DNA of 64,000 nt from Macrobrachium rosenbergii (Eukaryota; Arthropoda; Malacostraca; Decapoda; Palaemonidae): contig NC_089749.1 of assembly GCF_040412425.1 (NCBI RefSeq), positions 14,382,662-14,446,661 on the forward strand. The letters run 5' to 3'. The notes under the pieces were generated by a model that searched no databases, had not been told where the DNA came from, and saw nothing but the letters and a program-made list of their open reading frames with translations. This document shows, piece after piece, positions 54,265 to 64,000 of this stretch. Made by a program: the position numbers and the translations under genes. The first letter of the stretch is position 1, and each line of letters starts with the position of its first letter.

Positions 54265-54475
54265 CCATAATAATTCATCCTCTGGATTCAGTACGGATTT
54301 CTTTCCTCAGCCTCATCATCAGGTGATGTTGAACGTAACGGCAGAGGTAGATTTGCTTCAATCCAACTCATCGAATCCCGTGGAATAGGTAACAGTTAAT
54401 TTCTCCTCTCATTTCTCGCAGCAGAATCTAGTGATGAAGTGTTGTCATCCTTTTTTTTTTACAGGGGATTAGCTG
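54265..54475 (+). mobile_element. Dispersed repeat family C, 3' part
   Basis: Matches 60800-61010: 'taattcatcctctg', 'tttcctcagcctcat.atcaggtga', 'tcgaatcccgtgga' and 'tcatttctcgcagcagaatc'. The 5' part of the family is at 9003-9240. No coding frame was found. Confidence 0.65.
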
Positions 54476-54799
54476 ATTACCAAAGCGAGGTTGTCCATTA
54501 ATGTTGGTGGGTCAGGTCTCAATTATTTTTTTTAGAATTCTGATTGTGAATCTGAATTCTTGCAGTGATTTTTTTTTTTGTCACTGAAAGGGAAAATGAA
54601 AATGGCAAATCGTTGCTGATTTTCTCTGGAAAACGATTGAATATCTTTTGTTAGAATGGTTTTCATTTGAAGGCTATCGATAATAAAAAAAAATTGTTAT
54701 TGTTGTTGCCATTATTATCGTTATTAAAACTTGAACTAACTCGCAAGAGATTCGAAACGTCACTTCATACAGAATGCTTTGGATACTCTACATTTTCTG

Positions 54800-55380
54800 A
54801 GGACGTGCATATCTAGACCTCGAAAGGTTTCTTCTGAGGTTCTGTGCGATTACTCCCAGTACTCTGAGGATGGTTGGAACTATTTTCAGTTCAGCTTGCC
54901 ATATTCTCCTTATTTTCAATTTTAGGTCTTGTTACCTTTCTATCTTTTCTCTTCTTTTGTCATTAACTCTTGTGTCCCATGGTAGGGCTACATTTATCAG
55001 AGGCACCCTCTGGTTCTCCTTATTTACCAGGATTATGCCTGGCCCTCGGACCTACGTCACATGACCAGTCCTTATACTATAGTCGTCCCAGAGTACCCCC
55101 TTTTTTTCAGCACTCTTAGGGTGTATGGTTGTCCCGCTTGTCTATTCATGGAATGATAATATGTTCATGGTGTGACGTTTTCTATGCAGACCTTCTACTG
55201 CGAGGCACAGGCGACTGTGGTATGACTTCGCTTATTGTCATTATTAATGTTTGGTGGTCCTTTAACCCAAATATTTTTAACATGGTGTCCCTTTTCTCAA
55301 AGATTCAAATAAATTCAAAATTTAGTACTTTGTTATCCTCTGATTTTGATAAAATTTGATACGTTGGTCCCTTGAAATCT
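54800..55380 (-). mobile_element. LINE (non-LTR retrotransposon) C-terminal fragment
   Basis: The minus strand reads VPLINVALPWDTRVNDKRRE followed by a KIVPTILRVLGVIAQNLRR segment. This is the post-RT tail of LINE polyproteins, which end with a 'D.RV..K...K...Y..L...I...W' block and a 'vvP...gaLG' block. It is homologous to 29456-30070 in the opposite orientation. No RT catalytic motif is present and it is truncated at both ends. Confidence 0.7.
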
Positions 55381-55467
55381 GGGATTATTTACCCGAAATA
55401 TGTTTTACCAAGGTTACGGGTTAATGATACTACGATAGGGTTAACGCCTGATATATAAATTTTAGAA

Positions 55468-55489
55468 TTTATTAAAGGTTTATTTTATT
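55468..55489 (-). other. Candidate polyadenylation signals of gene E
   Basis: Three overlapping or adjacent AATAAA hexamers on the minus strand, 235-250 nt after the stop codon. Confidence 0.45.
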
Positions 55490-55720
55490 CATGAAAACAA
55501 TTAACTAAACATCCTGTTTAGAAAGAGACCCAGTTATGGATTAATAATTCCTTCAAGATTTGCATCAAGTACAAATGACTGAGTCAGGAATAACAATGAG
55601 AAATAAACATCATATTTACAGATTATTTGAAAAAAAAATTTCTATCTTAGTTAAAAACCACATCCCAACTTATTCCTTAACCCTACAATAAGATGTAGAG
55701 GAACCGACAGTCCTCCTTGT

Positions 55721-55922
55721 TTACCTCCGCTTGGCCTCGCAGAGGTACGACGGTTCCTTCCAGGACGGTTCCGATTCAAACATGTACAAGCGTTTAAATG
55801 CCCCAGAGGGCACGAGCAGGCCAGTGAGCCCATCAGATAACGTGGATGATGGGTGAGGGGGTGCCATCTGCGATAGAGGTTGAAATTGGGTGAGTCGGAC
55901 AAGTGTTGATTCTGGTAAATTT

Positions 55923-55987
<65 letters not shown>

Positions 55988-56033
55988 AAATTTCTCTTTC
56001 CCTGACTTTCTCTCCAGCCTTGAAAATAGTTAC

Positions 56034-56078
<45 letters not shown>

Positions 56079-56129
56079 AGAAATTTCTCTTTCCCTAACT
56101 TTCTCTCCAGCCTTGAAAATAATTACAAT

Positions 56130-56163
<34 letters not shown>

Positions 56164-56208
56164 AGAAATTTCTCTTTCCCTAACTTTCTCTCAGCCTTGA
56201 AAATAGTT

Positions 56209-56275
<67 letters not shown>

Positions 56276-56322
56276 AAGAAATTTCTCTTTCCTAACATTC
56301 TCTCAGCCTTGAAAATAGTTAC

Positions 56323-56361
<39 letters not shown>

Positions 56362-57783
56362 AGAAATTTCTCTTCCCTAACTTTCTCTCCAGCCTTAAAA
56401 ATAGTTACAATTCTCTCTCTCTCTCTCGTGTTGCACGCTCAAACGTATAATAGACTTTACTCACACGTAAGACATGTTGCTGATGGGCGACCCGTCAATC
56501 CACTTCCACTGACCTTCGACCTTCTGCGAACCGATCCAGTACGTGAACCCTTGTATCCCTGATGATAGAAATGATGTAATAATATAATCATAACATGATA
56601 TTTCTTAAACACTACATTTGAATGGAACTTCTATAACAGACGAAAGTAACAAGAAGTATTCAAATAATAACATATTCATGAGGTAATATCTGTAAACAGT
56701 TAAAGGAAATTTCTATAACAAATGAAGGGAACATGAACTGTTTTTCCAACGATAAGTCATTTTACTTTTTCCTTCTAAGCAAATGATTCAGTTCGAAGTT
56801 CCTGACACGATGACATACTCCCGCAGTGATTTAAGCGTTTTATATGTATTTTTCAAATGCGAAGGTCAGTTAAACGGGCTTCCCCCTAGCCCGTATTTAC
56901 CCCGGGCCTGAAGAAATTACGAAAAATGATGAGGCAGAAAAGGGAAAGGGACTCCTCCCCTGAGGGAATGATCCAGTGACCTCTTGAAGGGTGAAAATAA
57001 ATTTCTTTAGGAAAACTCAGAAATGTGAGCATAAGAACACTGACATTTAAGACAGAGTGTATGTTATTTAAAACTTTTTCATAAATGCAATGGACAAATA
57101 CAAAATAAACAGCCCTAATTATGATGTATTAGAAACTTTGCAAGCTTGAAATTCTCTGTCAACTTGATTTGTGAGGCAATTGGATGCTTAGAGAACGAAG
57201 GAATTAATGGAATGTTGAACCTAAAGCAACTAAAAATAATCCTTCGAATAAAAGAAAATTAGTTTCATTTTCATTCGCGAGATTTAAACAAAAAAAAGGG
57301 GGGGCCTGAATCTATCTACAACTCTCGCTTCACGAGAATTAAGAAAAAAGAAAATCAGAAATAGGTGATGTTGGTTAAAACAGAATACATTGTCTTAAAA
57401 GTTAAAAAAAAAAATCAATCAACCTTTACCTGGTAGGTTTTCAGCTATGTAAGAATAAAGGGTCTCTATAAAAGTGACGTCAACGATTGCCAGGTCAGTT
57501 TTCCAGAGGTCACCCTCACCGAACATCGAAGTGCAAACGTCACGCGCCCTGGTCCAGTTTTTGGCATTTTCTATCCTCGGGTCAAAGTAGACGTCGGTGG
57601 CTATGAAGATACAACGGCCTTCCAGCGTTGTGAAGTTGACGGGGCAGGAGACTGAAGGAAAGAGGTTATTAGAAGTAATTACCATTATTATTGTTTGCAC
57701 TTGAAACGTATAATCTTCACACTAAAGAAAATCCCTAGATTTGCTCTCTTTACGCACAAATACACACACACACATATATATAT

Positions 57784-57824
<41 letters not shown>

Positions 57825-58462
57825 TATATATACATATATATATATACATACATACATATATACATATATATATATATACACATATATATATATACATATA
57901 TATATATTATATGTATATATATATATGCATACATACATATATAATGTGTGAGTGTGTGTTTGTATGTGTGTGCGCGTGTGTGAAGAAGGAATAGATGTGT
58001 TCTGAAAAATAGGATATTTTATCTACAAAATAACTAAAAATTTATGCCTTCGTCTAGTATACTAAAGACATGTTACACAGAAGCACATTCTTTTTCTTAA
58101 TGCATGTTTGAACGGTATTGATGAATGTTTGCTCTTTAAAAAATGGATTACAGTATGTATTTAGTATTTGTCAACGTACAGTTTTAGTATTTTGTAAACC
58201 TTTTTATTCCGATAAAGCACAATATTTACGATATGCTTTGTAGAAAATAAAAAAGAGTGAAAAACAGAGCAATAAACCGAATTTAGAACGGCAAAAATTT
58301 CAAAAATTTTAAAGATAAGAAAATCAGTTAGTTGTGATTATCCCACACGGCCCAGAAATGGGAGATGAGCTTTTTACCTGTGGGTGAGACAGTCGCCATC
58401 TCCCCTGGTTGTGCCAGGAACAGTGCCACCACTGGCACTGCAAATGAGAGAAGAATCTTCAT
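55721..58462 (-). CDS. Diverged C-type-lectin-domain paralogue, gene E
   Basis: Exons (minus): 58462-58378, 57651-57430, 56558 to 56465 or 56467, and 55867-55721. The signal peptide is [17 protein letters not shown]. Exon 2 encodes VSCPVNF (one Cys where genes A-D have two), GRCIFIATD and [12 protein letters not shown]. Exon 3 gives YWIGSQK and WKWIDG. Exon 4 ends SYLCEAKRR. Exon 4 is one base shorter than in A-C. With the conserved GT-GTGAGT donor (56465) the frame is lost and a non-homologous tail results. Using the overlapping GTGTGA donor two bases earlier (56467) restores an open 181-residue protein reading [12 protein letters not shown] at the junction. It could be functional, mis-assembled or a young pseudogene. 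The EPN/QPD motif and the inner disulfide are missing, as in A-D. Confidence 0.7.
55925..56430. repeat. (CT)n tracts in a compound tandem repeat, intron 3 of gene E
   Basis: Six CT runs alternate with spacers that share 'agaaatttctctttccctaa', 'tttctctccagccttgaaaa' and 'tagttacaatt', a unit of about 90-110 bp. The first run begins 57 nt from the exon-4 acceptor, matching A-D. Confidence 0.95.
57772..57985. repeat. CA/AT/GT compound microsatellite, intron 1 of gene E
   Basis: ACAC passes into imperfect (AT)n with ATAC interruptions and then GT-rich sequence. The remainder of the intron (57652-58377) shows nothing else. Confidence 0.9.
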
Positions 58463-58514
58463 GATGAAGAACTAGCTCTTGCTGTTTGAGTTACTTGGCA
58501 AAGCGTCTTTGAAT

Positions 58515-58552
58515 TTATGACTGGCGACACCACCTCTCACCGCTTTTATAAA
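58515..58552 (-). promoter_or_regulatory. Core promoter of gene E
   Basis: TATAAAAG at 58550-58543 (minus) about 30 bp before an initiator-like TCATAAA near 58520. The CRE-like and GATA-type sites of A-D are not conserved here. Confidence 0.5.
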
Positions 58553-58562
58553 GCTTCCTTCG

Positions 58563-59238
58563 TTTAGTAATCTATGATCACGTTATATCCATTCTAGAAA
58601 AAGAAAATGTTTTGCTATTAGGTAATCTCTTAGGAGATTACCCAGCAGGCGCGGTTGTCTTGGTCTTAATAGCGTTCGTGATCCCCGCCATATAATTTTA
58701 TGACTGTGAAAAGCTGGGCATGAAATCTCCCCAAGACGCAGGTGTAGTGTGTTGGTTGTAGCAACCAAACTACCAATGCGTGTTTTGTTCATACGCCTTA
58801 ATTTTCTAATATTTATATGTAGTTGTCTTGTACTATTTCATTTCAATTTCTTTTGATAACGCTTCTTCAGTTTGTTTTCCTTTGTTTACACGTGGTCTTT
58901 TCATTTTGTTAAGTTAGAATAAGCTAAAGGCTTCAACTATCTATCTTTCCAGTGCAAAACGCATCGCTAACATCAACTTTAACTTTGTACCTCGTAGCAC
59001 TTTTGCATTTCTATTAATTTACGATTTCAAGAATTTGTTCATTTCGATGAAGTTCATCCCAATAAAAGTTACATCAAATATACCATCAATGAGAGTATCT
59101 ATTTTATTCTTCGTACCACGAATTAGTTCAGGGTATCACGAGAACTTTTTTACACGTAAAGTCAAATATCGAATTTCAGAAATGATTTAGGACTTGAATG
59201 TCAGCAGCACATATTGACTTATTAATATATGAATCCAG

Positions 59239-59240
<2 letters not shown>
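58563..59240. other. Gene-free stretch upstream of gene E
   Basis: Part (58590-58760) still resembles the A-D upstream region ('tgttttgctatta.g.taa', 'cccgccatataattttatga'). No other gene was recognised. Confidence 0.45.
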
Positions 59241-59243
<3 letters not shown>

Positions 59244-59305
<62 letters not shown>

Positions 59306-59400
59306 CATATATATATACATATATATATGTATGTGTATATATGAATATACATACACACACATATATATATATATACACACACACACATATATATACACAC
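59244..59400. repeat. (AT)n with CA-rich tail
   Basis: A perfect AT run to about 59300, then ATAC/ACAC sequence. Confidence 0.9.
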
Positions 59401-59660
59401 ATTAAACACTCCATCAATCCATCCCTTTATAAAATTCCTCTCATCCCTCATCCCAACAATTCACAACTGTACAGTCCTTTCACCAGCCTCTCATCCACCA
59501 TTAATTTCATTTGACCGAACCATCTAAGAAAATTATGATCCATCCTTTCATATGCACAAGCCTTTTTGCGACCCCAAAGTATGTCCACAATTCTCACACT
59601 TTCAATCCCTTTTATAACTCAGATAATACCTACACTATTCCTCTCTACTTTTCCTATCCT
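59401..59660 (-). mobile_element. LINE reverse-transcriptase C-terminal fragment, distal part
   Basis: The minus strand reads [20 protein letters not shown] and then a DERLVKGLY segment. This fits the 'ER.d...LRWfGH..RM...RLvk..y' tail following the RT domain of many LINEs. It is interrupted by stops. The upstream part of the same element continues at 60076-60300 after an inserted MITE. Confidence 0.6.
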
Positions 59661-60075
59661 TTTAGTTTTCTGTCAAAGAAAACTTTTGTGCCGGCTTTGT
59701 TTGTCCGGGCGCACTTTTTTCTGTCCGCACTTTTTCTGTCCGCCCTCAGATCTTAAAAACTACCGAGGCTAGAGGGCTGCAAATTGGTATGTTGATCATC
59801 CACACTCCAATCATCAAACACACCAAATTGCAGCCATCTAGCCTCGGTAGTTTTTATTTTATTTAAGGTTAAAGTTAGCCATAATCGTCCTTCTGGCAAC
59901 TATATGGGATAGGCCACCACCGTGCCGTGGTTAAAGTTTCATGGACCACGGCTCTTACAGCATTATACCGAGACCACCGAAAGATGGTTCTATTTTCGGT
60001 GGCCTTGATTATACGCTGTAGCGGCAGTACAGAAAATTCGAATCTGCCGAAGAAACTCCGGCGCATATTTTACTT
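59661..60075 (-). mobile_element. Hairpin MITE-like element, copy 5, nested in a LINE
   Basis: Reverse orientation. Arms 'actaccgaggctagagggct' near 59759 and its inverse near 59830 form the hairpin. The terminal 'agttttctgtca' and 'tacagaaaattcg' blocks are present. It splits the LINE coding remnant into 59401-59660 and 60076-60300. Confidence 0.75.
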
Positions 60076-60300
60076 CTTTTCATTTGCTTTCAAATTCCTA
60101 TATTCTTCCCAGTCTTTCCCGATTATCTCTTTCTTTTTTTCGTCTACTCTGTGGATCATCTTTTGTTTGACTTTATCGTCATCCGAAACCTTGACTCCCA
60201 AATACTTGTAAGCATCGACTGCTCCGGAACTCTCACCTTCCATACCAACATTCATCGCTGCATCTTCTTTGTTCCCTTATAATCTGAGTTATGGCTCTAG
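60076..60300 (-). mobile_element. LINE reverse-transcriptase fragment, proximal part
   Basis: The minus strand is open as VDAYKYLGVKVSDDDKVKQK, the 'F.YLG..is.dg....e...RI..A' block just after the RT catalytic core. The catalytic YADD-type motif itself is not included, so this is a relic. Confidence 0.65.
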
Positions 60301-60388
60301 AATGCCTTATACCTCTCCGTTACTTAAGTAACTTTTGAACGCGGTTTTTGATCCTCGCTTAACACAGCAAGGGTGGTTGAAGGATACC

Positions 60389-60395
<7 letters not shown>

Positions 60396-60471
<76 letters not shown>
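60396..60471. repeat. (AAT)n microsatellite
   Basis: About 24 triplets with one GAT interruption, abutting family C. Confidence 0.95.
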
Positions 60472-61015
60472 GATTTTATTTCAGCTTAAGGCCATATACC
60501 TAGAATATACAAAGTAGAGACAGTAGGCTGACATACACAATCTAGATACATAAGATAACATGATAAAAAATGCTAAATCGGCAATATCCACACAGGTGCT
60601 GAAGAAGTATAAAAATTAGTATTCATAATAATGGTAACGATAGTAATAATATTGAGAACAGCAGAAAAAAAACATTAAAAATAATAACAATAAAAAAACA
60701 GATTGCATACAATTAATTTCCAGCTAAGGAACTTATGTGGTTACAGAAGGCTAAATACGAAAATTGAAAATAACCACCCATCCTACAGCTCACGACGTGA
60801 CACAAGGATCGCAGTAATAATTCATCCTCTGAACTTCATTCAGAAAGTCTTTCCTCAACCTCATTGTCAGGTGACGTTAACTTCACAGCAAAGACAAAGT
60901 TTGGTTCAACCCAGCACCTCGAATCCCGTGGAACGGATAACTAAATTTTCCGCTTCTCTCATTTCTCGCAGCAGAATCTAGTTGCGAAGTCTTCTTATCC
61001 TTTAAATTTTCTTAA
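60472..61015 (+). mobile_element. Dispersed repeat family C, longest copy
   Basis: Contains both the 5' block shared with 9003-9240 and the 3' block shared with 54265-54475, so it links the two fragments as one family of at least 540 bp. No coding frame or terminal repeat was recognised. Confidence 0.6.
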
Positions 61016-61082
61016 CGCCGTGGCGGATGACGTAATTATCGGAGTAGCGTATAAAGTCTATCAATGTTTAACGCGTCAGGGT

Positions 61083-61340
61083 AAGTTTGTTGGCCGAGTC
61101 GGTTGAACTTCAGACTGTCATTCGATGGGCCGGAGTTCAATCTGCGGCCGGCTGATGAAGAGTTAGAGGAATTTATTTCTGGTGATAGAAATTCATTTCT
61201 CGCTATAATTGGTTCGGATTATAAGCTGTTCCCGTTGCTAAGTAACCAATTAGTTCTTAGCCACGTAAAATAAGTCTAATCCTTCTGGAGAGCTGTTAAT
61301 CAGCTCATTGGCCTGGTAAAACTAAGGTATACTTAACTTT
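61083..61340 (+). mobile_element. Full-length tRNA-derived SINE with target-site duplication
   Basis: The head 'tggccgagtcgg' (61091-61102) fits a pol III A box, as in type II (Leu/Ser-like) tRNAs. 'gagttcaatct' (about 61133-61143) fits a B box. The body ends 'actaaggtatacttaacttt'. It is flanked by exact 13-bp direct repeats 'aacgcgtcagggt' at 61070-61082 and 61341-61353 (16 bp if the preceding Ts are counted). Relatives are at 1554, 22371 and 27963. Confidence 0.9.
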
Positions 61341-61582
61341 AACGCGTCAGGGTTCGATACTATTTTAGAAGTTTGGACCTTTCTAAGCATGTATTCTCGC
61401 CCATTATAGTTCGCTCGCTTAGAAGGGTCTCTTGTCTCTCTCCTACCTGTGATTCCTTGTAAATCTGGTAATTCCTCCTTGAGTATTTCTGGAAAAAAAG
61501 GGGAATATACGCCAGTAGACTGTTCCTCACAGATTGCCAAGAATAAGGGAAAAGTCATTAATATTATTACTATTATTCGCAT
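61322..61582 (-). CDS. Uncharacterised small ORF with signal-peptide-like start
   Basis: An 86-codon frame. The start MRIIVIILMTFPLFLAICEE is hydrophobic and signal-peptide-like. Later it contains a GRR amidation-type site, a KR and an RK dibasic pair, an arrangement seen in neuropeptide precursors. The last eight codons and the stop come from the SINE tail at 61322-61345, so the original 3' end is lost or lies elsewhere. 'cacaggtagga' inside could also be a splice donor. I do not recognise a family, and it may be non-coding. Confidence 0.2.
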   Translation of the reverse strand: MRIIVIILMTFPLFLAICEEQSTGVYSPFFPEILKEELPDLQGITGRRETRDPSKRANYNGREYMLRKVQTSKIVSNPDALKLSIP

Positions 61583-61663
61583 CTGTAATTTCTGTAGTTG
61601 TTTTCTATTTTCTCGTAATCCCTCGTTATTACTGTATTTGTTATTTTAGTTGACGTCACTGAC

Positions 61664-61719
<56 letters not shown>

Positions 61720-62062
61720 TCCGATATTGTTTTTATTATTATTATTGCAATTTTTATTATCGCTTTATAATAATTGTTTATGATTTTATTCACCGTGTTT
61801 GTTGTTGTCATTATTTCCCCTAATTCTAGTAGGTGAAATGGCACAGCAGTAACAGCAGTAGCCGAAATAGCAACAGCAAAAACAGCAGCAACATCGGTAC
61901 TAGCAATACGAGTAGCCAAACAATTCTCAAGGATTTAAATGTGAAGTAGTGTCTCCAGAAAATTCATATCCGCATGTGATTTCACATTCTTCTCTGTAAA
62001 AGCTCGCTTTGAACGACGAAGGACCTTGTACATGTGCACTTAGAAACTTTTGCTAACTCTAG

Positions 62063-62123
<61 letters not shown>

Positions 62124-62575
62124 AAACCCGCGAGATTCGCTGGAAGTTTGGTTCTAGGTTGTCAATAGAGTTATCGAACTGACAGAGGATGACGCTTTGG
62201 GTCGAGATAGTATCAGAAATTGGCAGATCTCTATGAAAACATCCATACACTTTCACTAAGTGCAATGGTCGTACATACAAACAAGTTGCTTAAATATTGT
62301 TTACATTATTCACGGAATTCAGGTTCCACGATAATCAGAGATCCATTGCTTAACTGCTAACGCTGTCTGAACATCATTTCAAAGATAATACGACACCTTA
62401 AATATTTAGTTAGGTTTTTTTTATTAAATATGTAGATAACACTATTTAATAGAATTTGCTGAAGCTCCCTCTGGTAAAGAAACATTGAAATGCAGTTGAA
62501 TTATAAGTAAATCAAGTGGCATTGTTTAAAAAAAAAATATTAGAAATTTATGGATAGTGAGCGAACTTGTTAAGC

Positions 62576-62578
<3 letters not shown>
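61583..62578. other. Gene-free stretch with ATT/AAT microsatellites
   Basis: (ATT)n at 61665-61720 and (AAT)n at 62065-62120. Nothing else was recognised. Confidence 0.5.
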
Positions 62579-62620
<42 letters not shown>

Positions 62621-62750
62621 TAAAACTGGTTATGAAGAGAGAAAGAGTTCGGCTAGTTGAAATGAACAATAACTCCAAAGAGAGGTATCGAAAATGAGAG
62701 AGAGAGAGAGAATAAAAGTGGCTATGAAAAGAGAGAGAGAGAGAGAGAGA
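62579..62750. repeat. (GA)n tracts
   Basis: GA runs at 62579-62613, 62696-62711 and 62730-62749. Confidence 0.9.
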
Positions 62751-63189
62751 TGAAAAAGACGGTTCATCAACCTTTCAACAAAGGACGACATACGAGATTC
62801 AACCTTAGCGCGAAAAAGAGCTGAAAAAGAGTCGGCTAAAATATGCAATAACGTGATGAATAAATGACGTAACCTAAAAATCATATTTTTCTACTAGCAC
62901 TTTTAATTCTCCCCACGTAGGTGACATGTCTTATATGAGAAGCAGTCTTTCTCGGAAACCAGGAGATCCTTATCTTTTTTCTCATCAACTATCCAATGAC
63001 TTATCTCACTACCGACCGCTGGAAAATAGCGATAAAATACATAATGTTTCAGCATAAAACAGGACTCAAAGTTACGCGAAGAATAAGCTCCAGACTGTGA
63101 TTTTTTAATGCAGTCAGTCATTTTCATAATAAATGTACACCATAATACGACGCACGCACAAAACGAACGTATGAAGAGAATACATTTTC

Positions 63190-63395
63190 ACCCACCGTCT
63201 GGGTACCCGTGGGTACACGCCTTAAATACCCCTTAAGGGTCACAGACGCCAGATCAAGTACCTCTTTTACAGGGGCACAAGTCAGTTTGCCAGTATCCAG
63301 AACGTCCATTCTATAGGTATTGGAATCAGTGACAATAATCTGTCCGTTTTTTATAAACAAATGACTTAGTTTTTCAATGTTCTTTAAGGTCATTT
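63190..63395 (-). CDS. Possible isolated exon of an unknown gene
   Basis: On the minus strand an AG acceptor ('aaaatcag', before 63395) precedes an open frame whose ATG is at 63393. A GT donor ('cagacg|gtgggt') lies near 63196. The peptide has balanced composition (for example KNGQIIVTDSNTYRMDVLD) unlike the low-complexity frames elsewhere. No family was recognised and there is no partner exon in the window. A second minus frame at 62903-63127 is equally unassigned. Confidence 0.2.
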
Positions 63396-63404
63396 GGCTG
63401 ATTT

Positions 63405-63970
63405 TAGAAACAGAGAGAGAGACGTTATTTTTCTATTAGATCTGAGAATAACAGAGAAAGGTAGAAAGAGAACGCGTATCTATTTTTTTCATTTTCATGA
63501 AACCTACAGAGAGAGAGAGAGAGAGAGGTTATATTATTAATAGAACATGAGAATGATTGAGAGAGGTGGAGAGAGAACGTGTATATCTTCATTTTCATGA
63601 AACTTGCAAAAAGAAAGCAAGAGAGAGAGAGAGAGAGAGGGAGGTTATATTATTAATAGAACATGAGAATGATAGAGAGAGGTGGAGATAGAATGTGTAT
63701 ATTTTTCAATTTCAGGAAACTTGCAAAAAGAAAGGAAGAGAGAGAGAGAGAGAGAGAGTTTATATTATTAATAGAATAAGAGAATGATAGAGAGAGGTGG
63801 AGATAGAATGTGTATATATTCTTCATTTTCAGGAAACTTGCAAAAAGAAAGGAAGAGAGAGAGAGAGAGAGGTACTAAAGAATCAAAAGATTGGATCTCA
63901 AGCGTCGATGTCCAGTAGAAGTGCGTGTGTGTGCGTATAAGAGAAAGACAGAGAGAGAGAGAGAGAGAGC
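63405..63970. repeat. (GA)n compound tandem repeat, about 110-bp unit, 4 copies
   Basis: Repeating order: GA run, 'ttatattattaatagaa', 'gagaatgat.gagagaggtgg', 'cattttcatgaaacttgca' and 'aaaaagaaag'. It continues to the window end with a final GA run near 63950. Confidence 0.85.
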
Positions 63971-64000
63971 TAGGGGTCAACGACAGTGCTGCTGTTAGGC

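Noticed and set aside
61089..61160. A tRNA gene
   Set aside because: A- and B-box-like motifs exist, but there is no cloverleaf anticodon or acceptor pairing that I can see. It is the head of a SINE with target-site duplication.

Overview
The window looks like nuclear DNA from an arthropod, most likely a decapod crustacean (shrimp, prawn or crayfish). This is inferred from three things: extremely dense (AT)n and (CT)n microsatellites, several dispersed SINE/MITE/LINE families, and short four-exon genes for secreted C-type-lectin-domain (CTLD) proteins of the kind decapods carry in large numbers. I see no prokaryotic features, no long intronless genes and no credible tRNA or rRNA gene.

Layout. 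1-20.3 kb: no convincing gene. It holds microsatellites, three minisatellites (about 85 bp at 7.0-7.3 kb, about 57 bp at 13.9-15.35 kb, about 90 bp at 15.6-16.1 kb), three copies of a hairpin-forming MITE-like element, two copies of a SINE-like repeat, a 246-bp terminal-inverted-repeat element, and a 1.4-kb divergent palindrome at 7.47-8.9 kb. 20.3-53.7 kb: four tandem segmental-duplication units of about 7.5-9 kb, each with one minus-strand CTLD gene (A-D). 54-58.6 kb: a fifth, diverged paralogue (E) in the same orientation. 58.6-64 kb: nested transposon debris, a full tRNA-derived SINE with target-site duplication, trinucleotide repeats and two weak ORF/exon candidates.

The five lectin genes share one architecture: exon 1 (signal peptide) ends in phase 1, exon 2 (N-terminal half of the CTLD) ends in phase 1, exon 3 (the WVGS...W-W-DG core) ends in phase 2, and exon 4 is C-terminal. 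Each has a TATA box about 30 bp before an initiator-like TCA, and a purine (GA)n tract at a fixed place in intron 3. All five lack the canonical EPN/QPD and WND calcium/sugar-binding motifs and the inner CTLD disulfide, so they form a divergent lectin-like subfamily. Genes A and B read intact. C (exon 1) and D (exons 3-4) are broken only inside about 44.3-50.35 kb, where small indels are frequent in coding and non-coding sequence alike. That pattern fits unpolished assembly better than gene decay. E needs an alternative exon-3 donor to stay in frame.

I did not find an unmistakably new molecular system. The most noteworthy items are the calcium-motif-less lectin array, the unit-specific transposon insertions with visible empty sites, the large palindrome and the indel-dense block.
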